NCBI GenBank assembly: GCA_021648845.1
Contig: JAKJHY010000007.1
Span: 1-64,000 of the forward strand
Length of the DNA: 64,000 nt
Direction of reading: 5' to 3'
From: Mycobacterium sp. MBM
GTDB lineage: Bacteria > Actinomycetota > Actinomycetes > Mycobacteriales > Mycobacteriaceae
A model generated the notes under the pieces. It made no database searches and was not told the DNA's origin. It saw only the letters and a program-made list of their open reading frames with translations. A program made the translations under genes and the position numbers. Below, in pieces: positions 26,171-35,022 of this stretch (position 1 is the first letter of the stretch; each line of letters opens with the position of its first letter).

Positions 26171-26743
26171 ATGCCGCGGTGGTGTAGTGCCTTGATGTCG
26201 TCGTCGGGTGCGCTTGCTCTGCTGATCTTCGGATCGGTTACCGCGCAAGCCGACCCGCTCGTCGACGTGGAACTCGGCCCATTCCCCGACGATTCACTCG
26301 TCAGGACGTGGTACACGCAGATGCGGCCGGCAGACTTCATGCTCCCAGGGCAACCGGGTGTGTGGTTCGTGTCGCCCACCGGGTTGAACTGTGGCATCTG
26401 GACCTGGGGGAGCTTCGGCTGTGCTGGTGATGTTCCCGGGCTGCCACCCGGTGAGCACCACATCGCCTGGTACAACGGAAATCGCTCGGTGCACCACGGC
26501 TGGACCGCGGCAATACAGTTCCCACCAGGACAGGCGCAGCGCCAACTACCTCCTCGAAGCTACGTCACGTATGCGACGCCCGGCTCGGGCGAAACGACCT
26601 GTGCGGTAACACCAGAGGGCAATACGTATTGCGCTCATGGGGAATTCAAGTTTCTGACAACGCCTGCCGGCACGTGGTTCAAGGCGTGGAACGATCGCAC
26701 CTCGTATGTCTGCAACAGCTACGGGACCTGTCCTCCGGGCTGA
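26171..26743 (+). CDS. Exported cysteine-containing protein of unknown function
   Basis: A 190-residue protein with a signal peptide (SSSGALALLIFGSVTAQA, cleavage before DPLVD). The mature part has six cysteines that could form disulfides (LNCGIW, GCAGD, TTCAV, YCAHG, YVCNS, GTCPP) and several aromatic-glycine turns. No family is assigned. The ATG at 26171 is chosen because GGGGGAAGG lies 8 bases before it; the frame is open further upstream but without a signal peptide. It closes the run of exported proteins behind the mce genes. Confidence 0.7.
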   Translation: MPRWCSALMSSSGALALLIFGSVTAQADPLVDVELGPFPDDSLVRTWYTQMRPADFMLPGQPGVWFVSPTGLNCGIWTWGSFGCAGDVPGLPPGEHHIAWYNGNRSVHHGWTAAIQFPPGQAQRQLPPRSYVTYATPGSGETTCAVTPEGNTYCAHGEFKFLTTPAGTWFKAWNDRTSYVCNSYGTCPPG

Positions 26744-26779
26744 CGGACTATCGAGAACGACAAACATGGGAGAAGAACT

Positions 26780-27850
26780 TTGAGCAACTCGCATACAGTG
26801 CTCGTCACCGGTGCGTTCGGGCTAGTTGGCACCGCGACCGTCGAACGGTTGGCGGCCGAAGGCCACCGAGTCGTGGCCACCGATCTGCAGACGCCCGCTT
26901 ATGTCAAAGCGCAACGGCGGCTTCCTTCCGGCGTCGAGGTCCGATGGGCGGACCTCACCGATCGCAACCAGGTCGACGAGCTGTTCGCCGATGTCGCTCC
27001 GACGGCGGTCATTCACCTCGTCGGCATGATCGCTCCCGCGATCTACCGCAACGCGGCACTCGGACGGCGAGTCAACGTCGACATCACCGATGCCGTCGTG
27101 AACGCCGCGCAAAGACTTCCGGTGCCGCCGCGCTTCGTGCACGCATCCAGTGTGGCTGTGTTCGGCCCGCGCAACCCACACCGCAGTCCGGAGGTGGCCA
27201 CGGCGCAAACCTCCACAGTGCCCAACGAGATCTATGGTGCAACGAAACTGGAGGCCGAAGAGATCGTCCGATCGTCGGGACTCGACTGGCTGATCCTGCG
27301 TCTGGGCGGGGTGGTCAGCACGAAGCTGCTATCGCTGTTCACCGGCTGGGATGTGGTGCTGTTCGAAAGTGCGCTGCCTTCCGATGGTCGTATCCATACC
27401 GTCGACGTTCGCGACGTCGCGACGGCATTCGCGGCGGCGATCACGGCCGACGAATCCGAGGAGGTGCTTCTGATCGGCGGCGACGACAGTCACCGCCTCC
27501 GGTACGACGAGGCCGGCCGGGACCTCATGGAGGCTGTCGGAGTTGCTGGGGTGATGCCGGAAGGCCGGCGGGGTGACCCAGACAGTGACGTCGCCTGGTT
27601 CGCGACGGACTGGATGGATACCCGTCGGGCGCAGGAGGTACTGAACTTCCAGAAGCACTCGTGGCAGGACATTCTGGCGGAGGTGCGCGCCTCGGTCGGA
27701 TGGCGCCGTCACCTGCTGCAGCCTCTCCGCCCCTTGGCGCGAGCGGTGCTCTCCAGGCGATCGGCCTACCACGGTACGCCGGGTGAGTACGCGGACCCGT
27801 GGGGTGTCGTGCGAAGCAGACTCGGCGACCCCGCGCCCGGGCTGACCTGA
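26780..27850 (+). CDS. NAD-dependent epimerase/dehydratase family protein
   Basis: A 356-residue extended SDR. The nucleotide site VLVTGAFGLVGTATVERL is at residues 7-24, a DL..R acidic turn follows, and the catalytic motif IYGATK lies near 153-158 with the serine in HASSVAVFG. Such enzymes in actinobacterial steroid clusters include 3-beta-HSD-like dehydrogenases, so a hydroxyl-oxidation role is possible. The apparent start is TTG with GGGAGAAG upstream. It faces the CMD-like gene across 63 bases. Confidence 0.8.
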   Translation: MSNSHTVLVTGAFGLVGTATVERLAAEGHRVVATDLQTPAYVKAQRRLPSGVEVRWADLTDRNQVDELFADVAPTAVIHLVGMIAPAIYRNAALGRRVNVDITDAVVNAAQRLPVPPRFVHASSVAVFGPRNPHRSPEVATAQTSTVPNEIYGATKLEAEEIVRSSGLDWLILRLGGVVSTKLLSLFTGWDVVLFESALPSDGRIHTVDVRDVATAFAAAITADESEEVLLIGGDDSHRLRYDEAGRDLMEAVGVAGVMPEGRRGDPDSDVAWFATDWMDTRRAQEVLNFQKHSWQDILAEVRASVGWRRHLLQPLRPLARAVLSRRSAYHGTPGEYADPWGVVRSRLGDPAPGLT

Positions 27851-27913
27851 AACGGGCGAGGTTTCGCTGCATGGCCTGAGTTTGGCGGCAAGGCCGGGGG
27901 ACCGGGAAACCGG

Positions 27914-28306
27914 CTAGGCATCCGCGATGTCGGATGACCCGCTCGATGCTGGATTGGCGTCTTTCTTGTTCACGGCCGCGGTGATGGCGCCTTCGAGGCG
28001 AGACCCCAACGGGAACCCGAGATAGTGGGTCAGAAAGATTGCCATCTCCCTGAGTTCCTCCTCGGACAGCTCGTCGGTCGCAAGCGCTGCGCTGACCTGA
28101 ACATCGGTCAAGTCCGCGTTGCCGAGTGCGGTGACCACCGTGAGGACCATGATCCGTCTGTCGCGCATCGACAGTCCCGGCCTGCTCCAGATGTCGGCGA
28201 ACAGATGGTCGACCGTGAGCGCGAAGTAGTCGCCCGGCATTTCTGTCATCTGCCAGCCGTAGACCGCGTTCATCTTCGCGAGCCCCTGTCGTCGCAGATC
28301 ATCCAT
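27914..28306 (-). CDS. Carboxymuconolactone decarboxylase (CMD) family protein
   Basis: A 130-residue all-helical protein of the AhpD/CMD type (FADIWSRPGLSMRDRRIMVLTVVTALG is the signature region, residues about 35-60). The CxxC pair of peroxidase-type members is absent, so it is closer to the decarboxylase/lactonase type. The ATG at 28306 has a strong GGAGGTG eight bases upstream and overlaps the previous gene by 8 bases; a GTG at 28345 is an alternative with no ribosome site. It is the last gene of the minus-strand five-gene run. Confidence 0.82.
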   Translation of the reverse strand: MDDLRRQGLAKMNAVYGWQMTEMPGDYFALTVDHLFADIWSRPGLSMRDRRIMVLTVVTALGNADLTDVQVSAALATDELSEEELREMAIFLTHYLGFPLGSRLEGAITAAVNKKDANPASSGSSDIADA

Positions 28307-29171
28307 CCAGAACACCTCCGTCGCGCGAATCTGTTCGTGGGACACCGAGTCCGGTCCCGAGGTTCTTCAGCGCAGCGGTGGACATGGGCAGGTCGACACC
28401 CAGGTCGGTGCCCAACGCCAGGGCCAAGCCGAGGTCCTTCTCACCCAGGTCTCGGGTATGGGCAAAGATGTCGTGCAGGTCGTGATCTGCGTCTAGCGGG
28501 GCGGTATCGCCGCGCATGACGATCACGCCCGGCCCGCCGGTCAATGCATCGGTGTGGCGAATCACCTCGCCCAGCTGCAGGAGGTCGATCCCGCCGGCCT
28601 CGGCCAGCCTGAGCGCCTCGCCGACTCCGGCATAGGCGATATAGATGACCATGTTTCGCGCCAGCTTCATTCGTGTGCCAGCGCCCGGGCCACCCGCGTG
28701 GATGACCAACGAACCGAACTTCTCGAACACCGGTTTGACCCGCTGGAACACGTCGCGCTCAGCGCCCACCATGACTGCCAGCGCACCTTGCCGCGCGCCG
28801 CCGCTGCTACCGGATACCGGGGCATCGACGAGGTGGATACCTCTGGGCGCCCACCGATCAGCGAGTTCGGGTGTGGTTTGGTCACCGATGGTGGAGTGGA
28901 TGGCGATCACCGTGCCCGGCTTCGCATGCGGGGCGAGGGCGTCGACGATCCCACGCACCTGCTCGTCGTTGACCACGGCAATACTGATGACGTCGGCCGC
29001 AGCCACTTCTGCGACGCTGTCGGCGACGGTGGCACCCTCCTGAGCCAACGCCGTCGCGGCGTCGGCGCGCACGTCGAAGACGGTCAATCCGCCGGGCCAT
29101 CCGGTCAACCGTCTGGCCATGGGGGCGCCCAAGTTGCCGAGTCCGATGAACCCCAGCGCAAGATTGCTCAT
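28299..29171 (-). CDS. NAD(P)-dependent oxidoreductase, 3-hydroxyisobutyrate dehydrogenase family
   Basis: A 290-residue beta-hydroxyacid dehydrogenase: Rossmann motif GFIGLGNLGAPMARRL near residues 7-22, substrate loop DAPVSGSSGGA near 115-126, and the catalytic lysine region in GTRMKLARNMV near 168-178. It would oxidise a beta-hydroxy acid or reduce the reverse. It shares an operon with the SDR at 29185 and overlaps the CMD-like gene. Confidence 0.87.
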   Translation of the reverse strand: MSNLALGFIGLGNLGAPMARRLTGWPGGLTVFDVRADAATALAQEGATVADSVAEVAAADVISIAVVNDEQVRGIVDALAPHAKPGTVIAIHSTIGDQTTPELADRWAPRGIHLVDAPVSGSSGGARQGALAVMVGAERDVFQRVKPVFEKFGSLVIHAGGPGAGTRMKLARNMVIYIAYAGVGEALRLAEAGGIDLLQLGEVIRHTDALTGGPGVIVMRGDTAPLDADHDLHDIFAHTRDLGEKDLGLALALGTDLGVDLPMSTAALKNLGTGLGVPRTDSRDGGVLDG

Positions 29172-29184
29172 CAACTTCCGCCGG

Positions 29185-30021
29185 TCAATGAAGCCGTGCG
29201 CTGGAGCCCAGGCCGATTTCCATCACCACGCCGGTCAGCACACCCGGATCGGTGACGAGGTGCACGACTGCTCGTGTGACGTCCTGGGCTTCGAGCCACG
29301 GCTCGGGAATCGGGTTGATCCGCATGGCGCGCTGCACGATCGCCTCGTCTGGGACCTTATCCTCCGGTAGCGCCATCGGTGTGGCCACGGTGCATGGGCA
29401 TACCACGTTGACGGTGATACCTTCCTTCGCCACCTCGAGGGCCAGCGACTTTGCCAAGCCGATCACGCCCCATTTGGTGGCGTTGTAGGCGCCGATATCG
29501 GGAATGCCCATCCTGCCTCCCATCGAGGACGTGACGACGATGCGCCCAAAACCCGCCCGGCGCATCGGTTTCACGGCAGCACGCAAGCTGTGGAATACGC
29601 CGGTGAGATTCGTGTCCACCAGCTCGCGCCACATCGTGTCCGTGGTTTCCCAGAGTTTGGTGGGCGGCGCGACGATTCCGGCATTGGCGACCAGCACGTC
29701 GAGGCCACCCAGTTCGGTGACCGCGGTGTGCACCGCGGCATCGACGGCTGCGGCGTCACGCACGTCGGCCTGCACCGGGATACAGACGCCTCCGGCGTCG
29801 GCAATTAGCGCGCACGTCTGCGCGAGGTCATCGGGACCCCCGAGCGGATAGGTGATGCTGTCCATCGGATCCGGCACGTCGAGCGCCACGACGGTAGCGC
29901 CCAGACCGGCCAAGGCGACGGCATGCGAACGTCCTTGTCCGCGGGCCGCTCCCGTCACCAGCGCCACCCGTCCGTCGAGGCGACCGTCGCCGCCGCGGTC
30001 AAGCACGGCGTGCGGGTTCAC
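29185..30021 (-). CDS. Mycofactocin-coupled SDR family oxidoreductase
   Basis: A 278-residue short-chain dehydrogenase with the mycofactocin-type nucleotide site GAARGQGRSHAVALAGLGA near residues 24-42. The catalytic serines are in VTSSMGG, and YNATK near 180 supplies Tyr and Lys. An alcohol-oxidising role in the pathway is likely. It starts (GTG) 23 bases inside the end of the upstream epimerase gene, so they are coupled. Confidence 0.87.
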   Translation of the reverse strand: MNPHAVLDRGGDGRLDGRVALVTGAARGQGRSHAVALAGLGATVVALDVPDPMDSITYPLGGPDDLAQTCALIADAGGVCIPVQADVRDAAAVDAAVHTAVTELGGLDVLVANAGIVAPPTKLWETTDTMWRELVDTNLTGVFHSLRAAVKPMRRAGFGRIVVTSSMGGRMGIPDIGAYNATKWGVIGLAKSLALEVAKEGITVNVVCPCTVATPMALPEDKVPDEAIVQRAMRINPIPEPWLEAQDVTRAVVHLVTDPGVLTGVVMEIGLGSSARLH

Positions 30022-31042
30022 CCGTCGATGTCTTCGCGGACCGCGTGTCCACCAGGGTGTCGACGTAGGTGTCTATGACGTTCCACTTCGGCGTCCACCC
30101 CAGCTCCCGGCGGGCCTTGGAGGCATCCATGATGAGCGGGATGCTGTAAAGCTCTGCGACGCCCGCGAAGTCGGGGACATACCGGGTCCCCGACGCGGCG
30201 GCCACGCGGCCCATCGCCCGGTACAGGACGCGCTGGCCGAACGGTATGGGACGGAAACCCATGATGCGTGCGATGTCTGCACTGCTGATCACGCCGTCGC
30301 TGCAGATGTGGTAGACGCCGGCCGCACCGGCGCCGAGGATGCATTGCACGAACGCCGAACCGACATCGTCCTCGTGAATGGCCTGAGTTTCAAAGCGGGG
30401 AACGGGCAGTGGGATGCGGAAGGGTAGTCGGCGGTTGCGCTCGATGGCGCGTAGCAGCCTTTGGAAGCCTTGGCCGCTACCCTTGTGGCCCATCAGGTGC
30501 GGACCCATGACACCGGGGGTGCGCAGGATGTAGAGGTCGGTGTCGGGGTGATCGGCATGCAGTTCGGTCAGCGCGCGTTCGAGGTCGGCTTTCTGCCGTG
30601 CGTAGTCGAAGTATCTGATCGGCCTTGGCGCCCATTCCTCGGTGACTCCATACGGCATCGCCGGGTCGAAACCGATGGCCGAGATCGTCGAGGCGAACAC
30701 GAAGCGTTTGGCTCCGGCGGTGGCGGCGGCCCGGAAAGTGTTGAGCGTCCCGTCGATGTTGATCGCATGGGTGTTGGGGTCTTTGGGCGAGCCGGTGATC
30801 GCGAAGGCCAGGTGGACCACGACATCGGCACCCTCGACCGCCTCGGCCAGTTGAGCGGGATTGCGGACGTCGCCGGGGCGGTAGGTCATCTTCGACCAGC
30901 CGTGTTCGGCGGGGTCGAAAGGGCTTCGGGCGATGCCGATGATCTCGCCGATTCGGTCATCGCTTTCCAACAATGGGATCAGACCGAAACCGAACGTTCC
31001 CGTCGGGCCGGTGACGGCGACCTTGAGTTTCTCGTTGGCCAT
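29999..31042 (-). CDS. NAD-dependent epimerase/dehydratase family protein
   Basis: A 347-residue extended SDR: VAVTGPTGTFGFGLIPLL near residues 8-25, VVHLAFAITG near 75, catalytic ASTIS and YARQK (Tyr-x3-Lys) near 117-147. C-terminal part ends with MDASKARRELGWTPKW, the usual tail for this family. The ATG at 31042 lies 2 bases after the crotonase stop. Substrate unknown; possibly a 3-hydroxy steroid-like compound, by context only. Confidence 0.85.
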   Translation of the reverse strand: MANEKLKVAVTGPTGTFGFGLIPLLESDDRIGEIIGIARSPFDPAEHGWSKMTYRPGDVRNPAQLAEAVEGADVVVHLAFAITGSPKDPNTHAINIDGTLNTFRAAATAGAKRFVFASTISAIGFDPAMPYGVTEEWAPRPIRYFDYARQKADLERALTELHADHPDTDLYILRTPGVMGPHLMGHKGSGQGFQRLLRAIERNRRLPFRIPLPVPRFETQAIHEDDVGSAFVQCILGAGAAGVYHICSDGVISSADIARIMGFRPIPFGQRVLYRAMGRVAAASGTRYVPDFAGVAELYSIPLIMDASKARRELGWTPKWNVIDTYVDTLVDTRSAKTSTGEPARRA

Positions 31043-31044
31043 GT

Positions 31045-31947
31045 TCAGTCTCTGACCTTGTCGCGTCGGGCGGGAACCACCGGTGAGGCCTTCCCCCAAC
31101 CGGGTACACCGTCCTCGGGCTTGGCCATGGGAGCTCCGTCGTCGTGCACCTGCGCCCAATGCGCGTGATTGAGTTCGTGCAAAGTGAAGCATGCGTTGAG
31201 TGCGTTGTGAAAGCCCATGTTGTCCACGGTCTGGTTGACCGATTCCTTGACCAGCAGCGCCGCCATGGTGGGAACGTCGGCGACTCGACGCGCAAAATTC
31301 AGAGTCATATCGGCGAGTTGGTCGGCCGGGAAGACCTTCGACACCATGCCGAGGGCGTAGGCGTCGTCGGCGGACAGCGAATCGCCGGTCAGCATGAGCT
31401 CTTTGGTCTTTCGTGGACCGAACTCCCATGGATGGGCGAAGTACTCCATGCCGCACATCCCCATGCGCGTCCCGACGACGTCGGCGAATTGGGTGCCTTC
31501 GGCCGCGACGATCAGGTCGCACGCCCACATGAGCATCAGACCGGCCGAGTACACGTTCCCGTGCACCTGGGCGATGGTGATCTTGCGCAGATTGCGCCAC
31601 CGCAGGGTGTTCTGGAAGAAGTGATGCCACTCCTGCAACATCAGGCTCTCGGCGCCATTACGGGTGCCGCCGTTGACCTTCCACGATGGATGCTGGTTGG
31701 GGCCCGGAAGGTATTCCTGCTGTGCCTCCGGCGAGACGACGTCGTGACCGGCGGAGAACATCTTGCCGGTGGCGCCGAGGATGACCACGCGGACGTCGTC
31801 GTCGGCCTCGGCGCTCAGGAAGGCGTCGTTCAATTCGACGAGAAGGCCGCGATTCTGCGAGTTGCGGGTCTCGGGCCGGTTGAGCAGGATCCGCACAATT
31901 CGTCCCTCGTCGTACCTCTCGACCAGCAAGTACTTGTAGTCGGCCAT
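31045..31947 (-). CDS. Enoyl-CoA hydratase/isomerase family protein
   Basis: A 300-residue crotonase-fold protein. The oxyanion-hole segments are VILGATGKMFSAGHDV near 55-70 and QVHGNVYSAGLML near 127-139. The second catalytic glutamate position is not obvious (TQFADVVGTRMG), so the reaction could differ from simple hydration. It is the first gene of the five-gene minus-strand run and diverges from the acyl-CoA dehydrogenase operon, with a TCTATGC palindrome between them. Confidence 0.85.
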   Translation of the reverse strand: MADYKYLLVERYDEGRIVRILLNRPETRNSQNRGLLVELNDAFLSAEADDDVRVVILGATGKMFSAGHDVVSPEAQQEYLPGPNQHPSWKVNGGTRNGAESLMLQEWHHFFQNTLRWRNLRKITIAQVHGNVYSAGLMLMWACDLIVAAEGTQFADVVGTRMGMCGMEYFAHPWEFGPRKTKELMLTGDSLSADDAYALGMVSKVFPADQLADMTLNFARRVADVPTMAALLVKESVNQTVDNMGFHNALNACFTLHELNHAHWAQVHDDGAPMAKPEDGVPGWGKASPVVPARRDKVRD

Positions 31948-32038
31948 GACGCTCCTTGTTTCTGGCGTTCACACTCAGGTGTCCACACAGTGGCGCTTAC
32001 TGGGGAGACTGAAGTGCGGAAATCTCGATCCGTTATTA

Positions 32039-32053
32039 TCTATGCTGCATAGA
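32039..32053. promoter_or_regulatory. Class C palindromic operator (copy 1)
   Basis: TCTATGCTGCATAGA is a 15-base palindrome with six-base perfect arms. It lies between the divergent crotonase (-) and acyl-CoA dehydrogenase (+) operons. TCTATGCTTCATAGA at 54056-54070 differs by one central base. Confidence 0.6.
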
Positions 32054-32152
32054 CTTTAGCGGTTGCCGCGTGTGAATCAAGCCGCTTCCGTAGCAGCGGG
32101 CCCGCCGACCCGACGCCAAGTGGCGTCCGAGCAACGAAGGAACATCAAGCAC

Positions 32153-33283
32153 ATGGAAGTCGAGGACCTGACCGAGGAGCAGCAAATGCTGCACCAGGCG
32201 ACGACCGAGTTCATCGAGGCGCAGTTACCGATTGCGGCAGGCAGGGCGCTGCACGAGGATCCCACGGGCTATCCGGGCACCTGGTTCACCGGCACCGCGG
32301 AGCTCGGTTGGTACTCGATGCTCATCGCCGAGGAGTACGGCGGCGGCAGCATCACCGGGCACGGGCTGCTGGATCTGACGACGATCGCGGATTCGGTCGG
32401 GCGTTACCTGCAGCCCGGCCCGTTCCTGACGATGAACGTCGTCGGTGCCGCGATATCGGAGTTCGGGACCGAGGCCCACCGCGGGGCGGTGCTGCCGAAG
32501 ATCGTCGCCGGTGAACTCGCCGTCACCTGGGCCCCATTCGACACCGCGGGCCGGTGGGACCTGGGCGCGGGTCTGCGGGCGACACTCGACGGTGAACACA
32601 TCGTGTTGAGCGGTGCCCGCGGCTACGTGACCGACGCCGGGTCCGCGGACACGGTGCTGGCGGTATGTGAACTCGACGGAAGACCGGCTCAGGTCCTGGT
32701 GGACGTGAAGACCGCCGGTGTCGGCGTCGAACCATTGTCGTGTTTCGACCTGACCCGACGCGTCGGCGAGCTCACGTTCGATGGTGTTCGCGTACCGGCG
32801 GGTGCCCTGCTCGGGAGCTCGACGGACGGCACCGCCGAGCAGCTCGAACGTCAGCTGCAGATCGCTGTCGTACTGGCCTGCGCCGACACCGTCGGCGCAC
32901 TGGATGCGATGTTCACGATGACTGTCGAGTACTCCAAGGACCGGATCGCGTTCGGACGCCCCATCGGCTCGTTCCAGGCGCTCAAACACGCGATGGCCGA
33001 CCAGCTTTTGCAGTTGGAAAGTTGCAAGGCGGCGACAGCGGAGGCGGCGGCGGCCGTCGATCTCGGCAGCCCCGAGGCTGCCGAGATCGTCTCGATGGCC
33101 GCGGCATACGTGGACGAGTACGCCTCGGAGATCGCCCAGCAGTCTTTGCAGGTGCACGGCGGCATCGGCTTCACCTGGGAGCACGATCTGCACCTGTTCA
33201 TGCGTCGAATCCGGGTCAATACCAGCATGTGGTGCGACAAGGCATGGCATTACGAACGACTCTGCGAGGTGTGTGCACTGTGA
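32153..33283 (+). CDS. Acyl-CoA dehydrogenase family protein (subunit-like, FadE)
   Basis: A 376-residue acyl-CoA dehydrogenase with the FAD-fold helices and QVHGGIGFTWEHDLHLFMRR at about 335-354. The usual catalytic base motif (YEGTxxIQ) is missing. It overlaps the next fadE-like gene by 4 bases. Adjacent fadE pairs of this kind in steroid pathways form alpha2beta2 enzymes (ChsE1-ChsE2 type), one subunit often lacking the base. The ATG at 32153 has GAAGGA upstream. A dehydrogenation of a branched or side-chain acyl-CoA is expected. Confidence 0.87.
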   Translation: MEVEDLTEEQQMLHQATTEFIEAQLPIAAGRALHEDPTGYPGTWFTGTAELGWYSMLIAEEYGGGSITGHGLLDLTTIADSVGRYLQPGPFLTMNVVGAAISEFGTEAHRGAVLPKIVAGELAVTWAPFDTAGRWDLGAGLRATLDGEHIVLSGARGYVTDAGSADTVLAVCELDGRPAQVLVDVKTAGVGVEPLSCFDLTRRVGELTFDGVRVPAGALLGSSTDGTAEQLERQLQIAVVLACADTVGALDAMFTMTVEYSKDRIAFGRPIGSFQALKHAMADQLLQLESCKAATAEAAAAVDLGSPEAAEIVSMAAAYVDEYASEIAQQSLQVHGGIGFTWEHDLHLFMRRIRVNTSMWCDKAWHYERLCEVCAL

Positions 33284-34539
33284 CCGCGACGACCGAGTTG
33301 GACGACTACCGGCGCGCCGTGCGGGAATGGCTGGCGGCGAATCTACCGCGGCGCACACCCGGATCGCTGCCGACCGAACAGCACGAGCTCACGGCCCCAG
33401 AGGTGGCCGCCGGACGCGAACTGCAGAAGCGGGTGTACGACGCCGGGTACATCGGGATCTCCGTGCCCACCGAGTACGGCGGTCGCGGCCTGACCGCCGC
33501 GCACGAGCGAATCTGGCAGGACGAATCGGAGGGGTACGAGATCCCATTGCCTGCGGGCGTGGCATCGATCGTGACCACACGCGTCATTCTGCCGACCCTG
33601 TTACACAACGCCACCGAGGATCAGAAGCGGCAGTGGATCCCCGGGTTGCTCAGCGGGCAGGACATTTGGGTGCAACTGCTATCCGAGCCCGACGCCGGTT
33701 CCGATCTGGCGGGTATCCGCACGCAGGCCCGCCGGGAGGGGAACAACTGGATCCTGCACGGAACCAAGTTGTGGTCCTCGGGGGCTGTACATGCCGATTA
33801 CGGGATCTGCCTGGCGCGTACGGATCCTGACGTGCCCAAGCACAAGGGTCTGACCTGGTTCAAGGTGCCGCTACGCGATGAGAACGTCACCGTCCGTCCA
33901 GTACGCCAACTCAACGGCAGCGACGAGTTCTGCGAGGAGTTCCTCGACGGCGTGGTGTTGGGCGACGACATGGTCATCGGACCGGTCAATGGCGGATGGA
34001 AGGTTGCCAACTCCCTGCTGATGTACGAGCGCGGGGCCGGCCATATCGACCTGGCTCCGTCGACCCCGGAGGCGCGTCGCAAGCAGGCGTCCGATCTGAC
34101 CGAACTCGTGTCAGCGGCCGACGAATCCGACGTCGCCCGGCGTCGTTCCGCTGCGCTGCTGATCGCCCGCGAGCGCACAAAGGATTGGGTGCACGAAGCG
34201 CTCAATCGCAGAATCACGTCGCGGCTCATGCGCGGGACCGGTAACCCGGCGACCGCGTCGCTGGTCAAGCTGTCCATCGGCACTCGCGGGCCGCAGCGCG
34301 CCCGCACCGGCATCGAGCTCGCCGGCCGAACCGCGGTCGCGTGGCGCTCCGGCGACTCGACCGCCACGGTCGCGGAGAACTTCTTCTACGGCCGGCAGTA
34401 TGCGATCGCCGGCGGTAGCAACGAGATCCAGCGCAACATCATCAGCGAACGTGTGCTCGGGTTGCCGCGGGAACCGAGCTACGACAACGACAAGCCATTC
34501 CGAGATGTCATCCGCGACGCCCGCAACTGGATCACGTGA
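33280..34539 (+). CDS. Acyl-CoA dehydrogenase family protein (second subunit, FadE)
   Basis: A 419-residue acyl-CoA dehydrogenase. Substrate and FAD contacts are in LLSEPDAGSDLAGIRTQA near 134-151 and the C-terminal IAGGSNEIQRNIISERVLG near 385. The glutamate usual before GGS is Ile-Ala, so the base may be the one in the MYERG segment near 247, as in some FadE heteromers (inference). The GTG start overlaps the previous gene's stop, which supports a heteromeric enzyme with it. Confidence 0.88.
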   Translation: MTATTELDDYRRAVREWLAANLPRRTPGSLPTEQHELTAPEVAAGRELQKRVYDAGYIGISVPTEYGGRGLTAAHERIWQDESEGYEIPLPAGVASIVTTRVILPTLLHNATEDQKRQWIPGLLSGQDIWVQLLSEPDAGSDLAGIRTQARREGNNWILHGTKLWSSGAVHADYGICLARTDPDVPKHKGLTWFKVPLRDENVTVRPVRQLNGSDEFCEEFLDGVVLGDDMVIGPVNGGWKVANSLLMYERGAGHIDLAPSTPEARRKQASDLTELVSAADESDVARRRSAALLIARERTKDWVHEALNRRITSRLMRGTGNPATASLVKLSIGTRGPQRARTGIELAGRTAVAWRSGDSTATVAENFFYGRQYAIAGGSNEIQRNIISERVLGLPREPSYDNDKPFRDVIRDARNWIT

Positions 34540-34551
34540 CGTCGGCTGCCC

Positions 34552-34576
34552 GGCTTTTTATGCACCTTAGAAAAAG
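34552..34576 (+). promoter_or_regulatory. Class A operator-like element (site 7)
   Basis: GCTTTTTATG, then CTTAGAAAAAG, an inverted repeat (CTTTTT / AAAAAG) one base shorter than the site at 14962-14987. It ends 20 bases before the DUF35 gene start. Confidence 0.4.
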
Positions 34577-34596
34577 TGACCCGAGAAAGGTCGACC

Positions 34597-35022
34597 ATGA
34601 GTGACCAGGTGGTCTATCCGCCGATGCCCAAGCCTGACGCTGTGAGCGAATTCTTCTGGAGCGGGGTCGACCGGCACCAGTTGTTGATCCAGCGGTGCGC
34701 CTCGTGCCGCACATTCCAGCATCCGCCGAAGGTCATCTGCTCGACGTGCTTGAGCACCGACCTTGTCCCGGAGGCGGTATCCGGTGCTGCGACGCTGGTC
34801 ACCTGGACCCAGCCGGTGAAGGCCTACGACCCGTACTTCGCGACACATCAGCCCTATATCTTCGCCACCGTCAACCTGGCGGAGCAGGTGCCGCTTCGTT
34901 TCGCGACGAATCTGGTCGACTGCAATGGCGACGAACTGCGGATCGACCAACCACTCAGCGTCACCTTCCGCGAGGTCGCGCCGGGCTGCACGCTTCCGCT
35001 GTTCGGGCCGGGGCGTGGATGA
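34597..35022 (+). CDS. Zn-ribbon / OB-fold DUF35 protein, partner of the following aldolase-like protein
   Basis: A 141-residue DUF35 protein. The zinc ribbon is CASC near residue 34 and CSTC near 51 (CxxC-x(n)-CxxC), and the OB fold follows (TLVTWTQPVKAYDPYF to the C terminus). The partner gene starts in its stop codon (GGATGA). In cholesterol degradation ChsH2-DUF35 must bind Ltp2 for retro-aldol cleavage, so the same pairing is expected here. The ATG is preceded by GAGAAAGG; a GTG at 34576 overlaps the operator and is less likely. Confidence 0.88.
   Translation: MSDQVVYPPMPKPDAVSEFFWSGVDRHQLLIQRCASCRTFQHPPKVICSTCLSTDLVPEAVSGAATLVTWTQPVKAYDPYFATHQPYIFATVNLAEQVPLRFATNLVDCNGDELRIDQPLSVTFREVAPGCTLPLFGPGRG

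Noticed and set aside
27851-27913. CCGG-rich repeat between convergent genes as a terminator
   Set aside because: Arms of only four or five bases and no T tract; not convincing.
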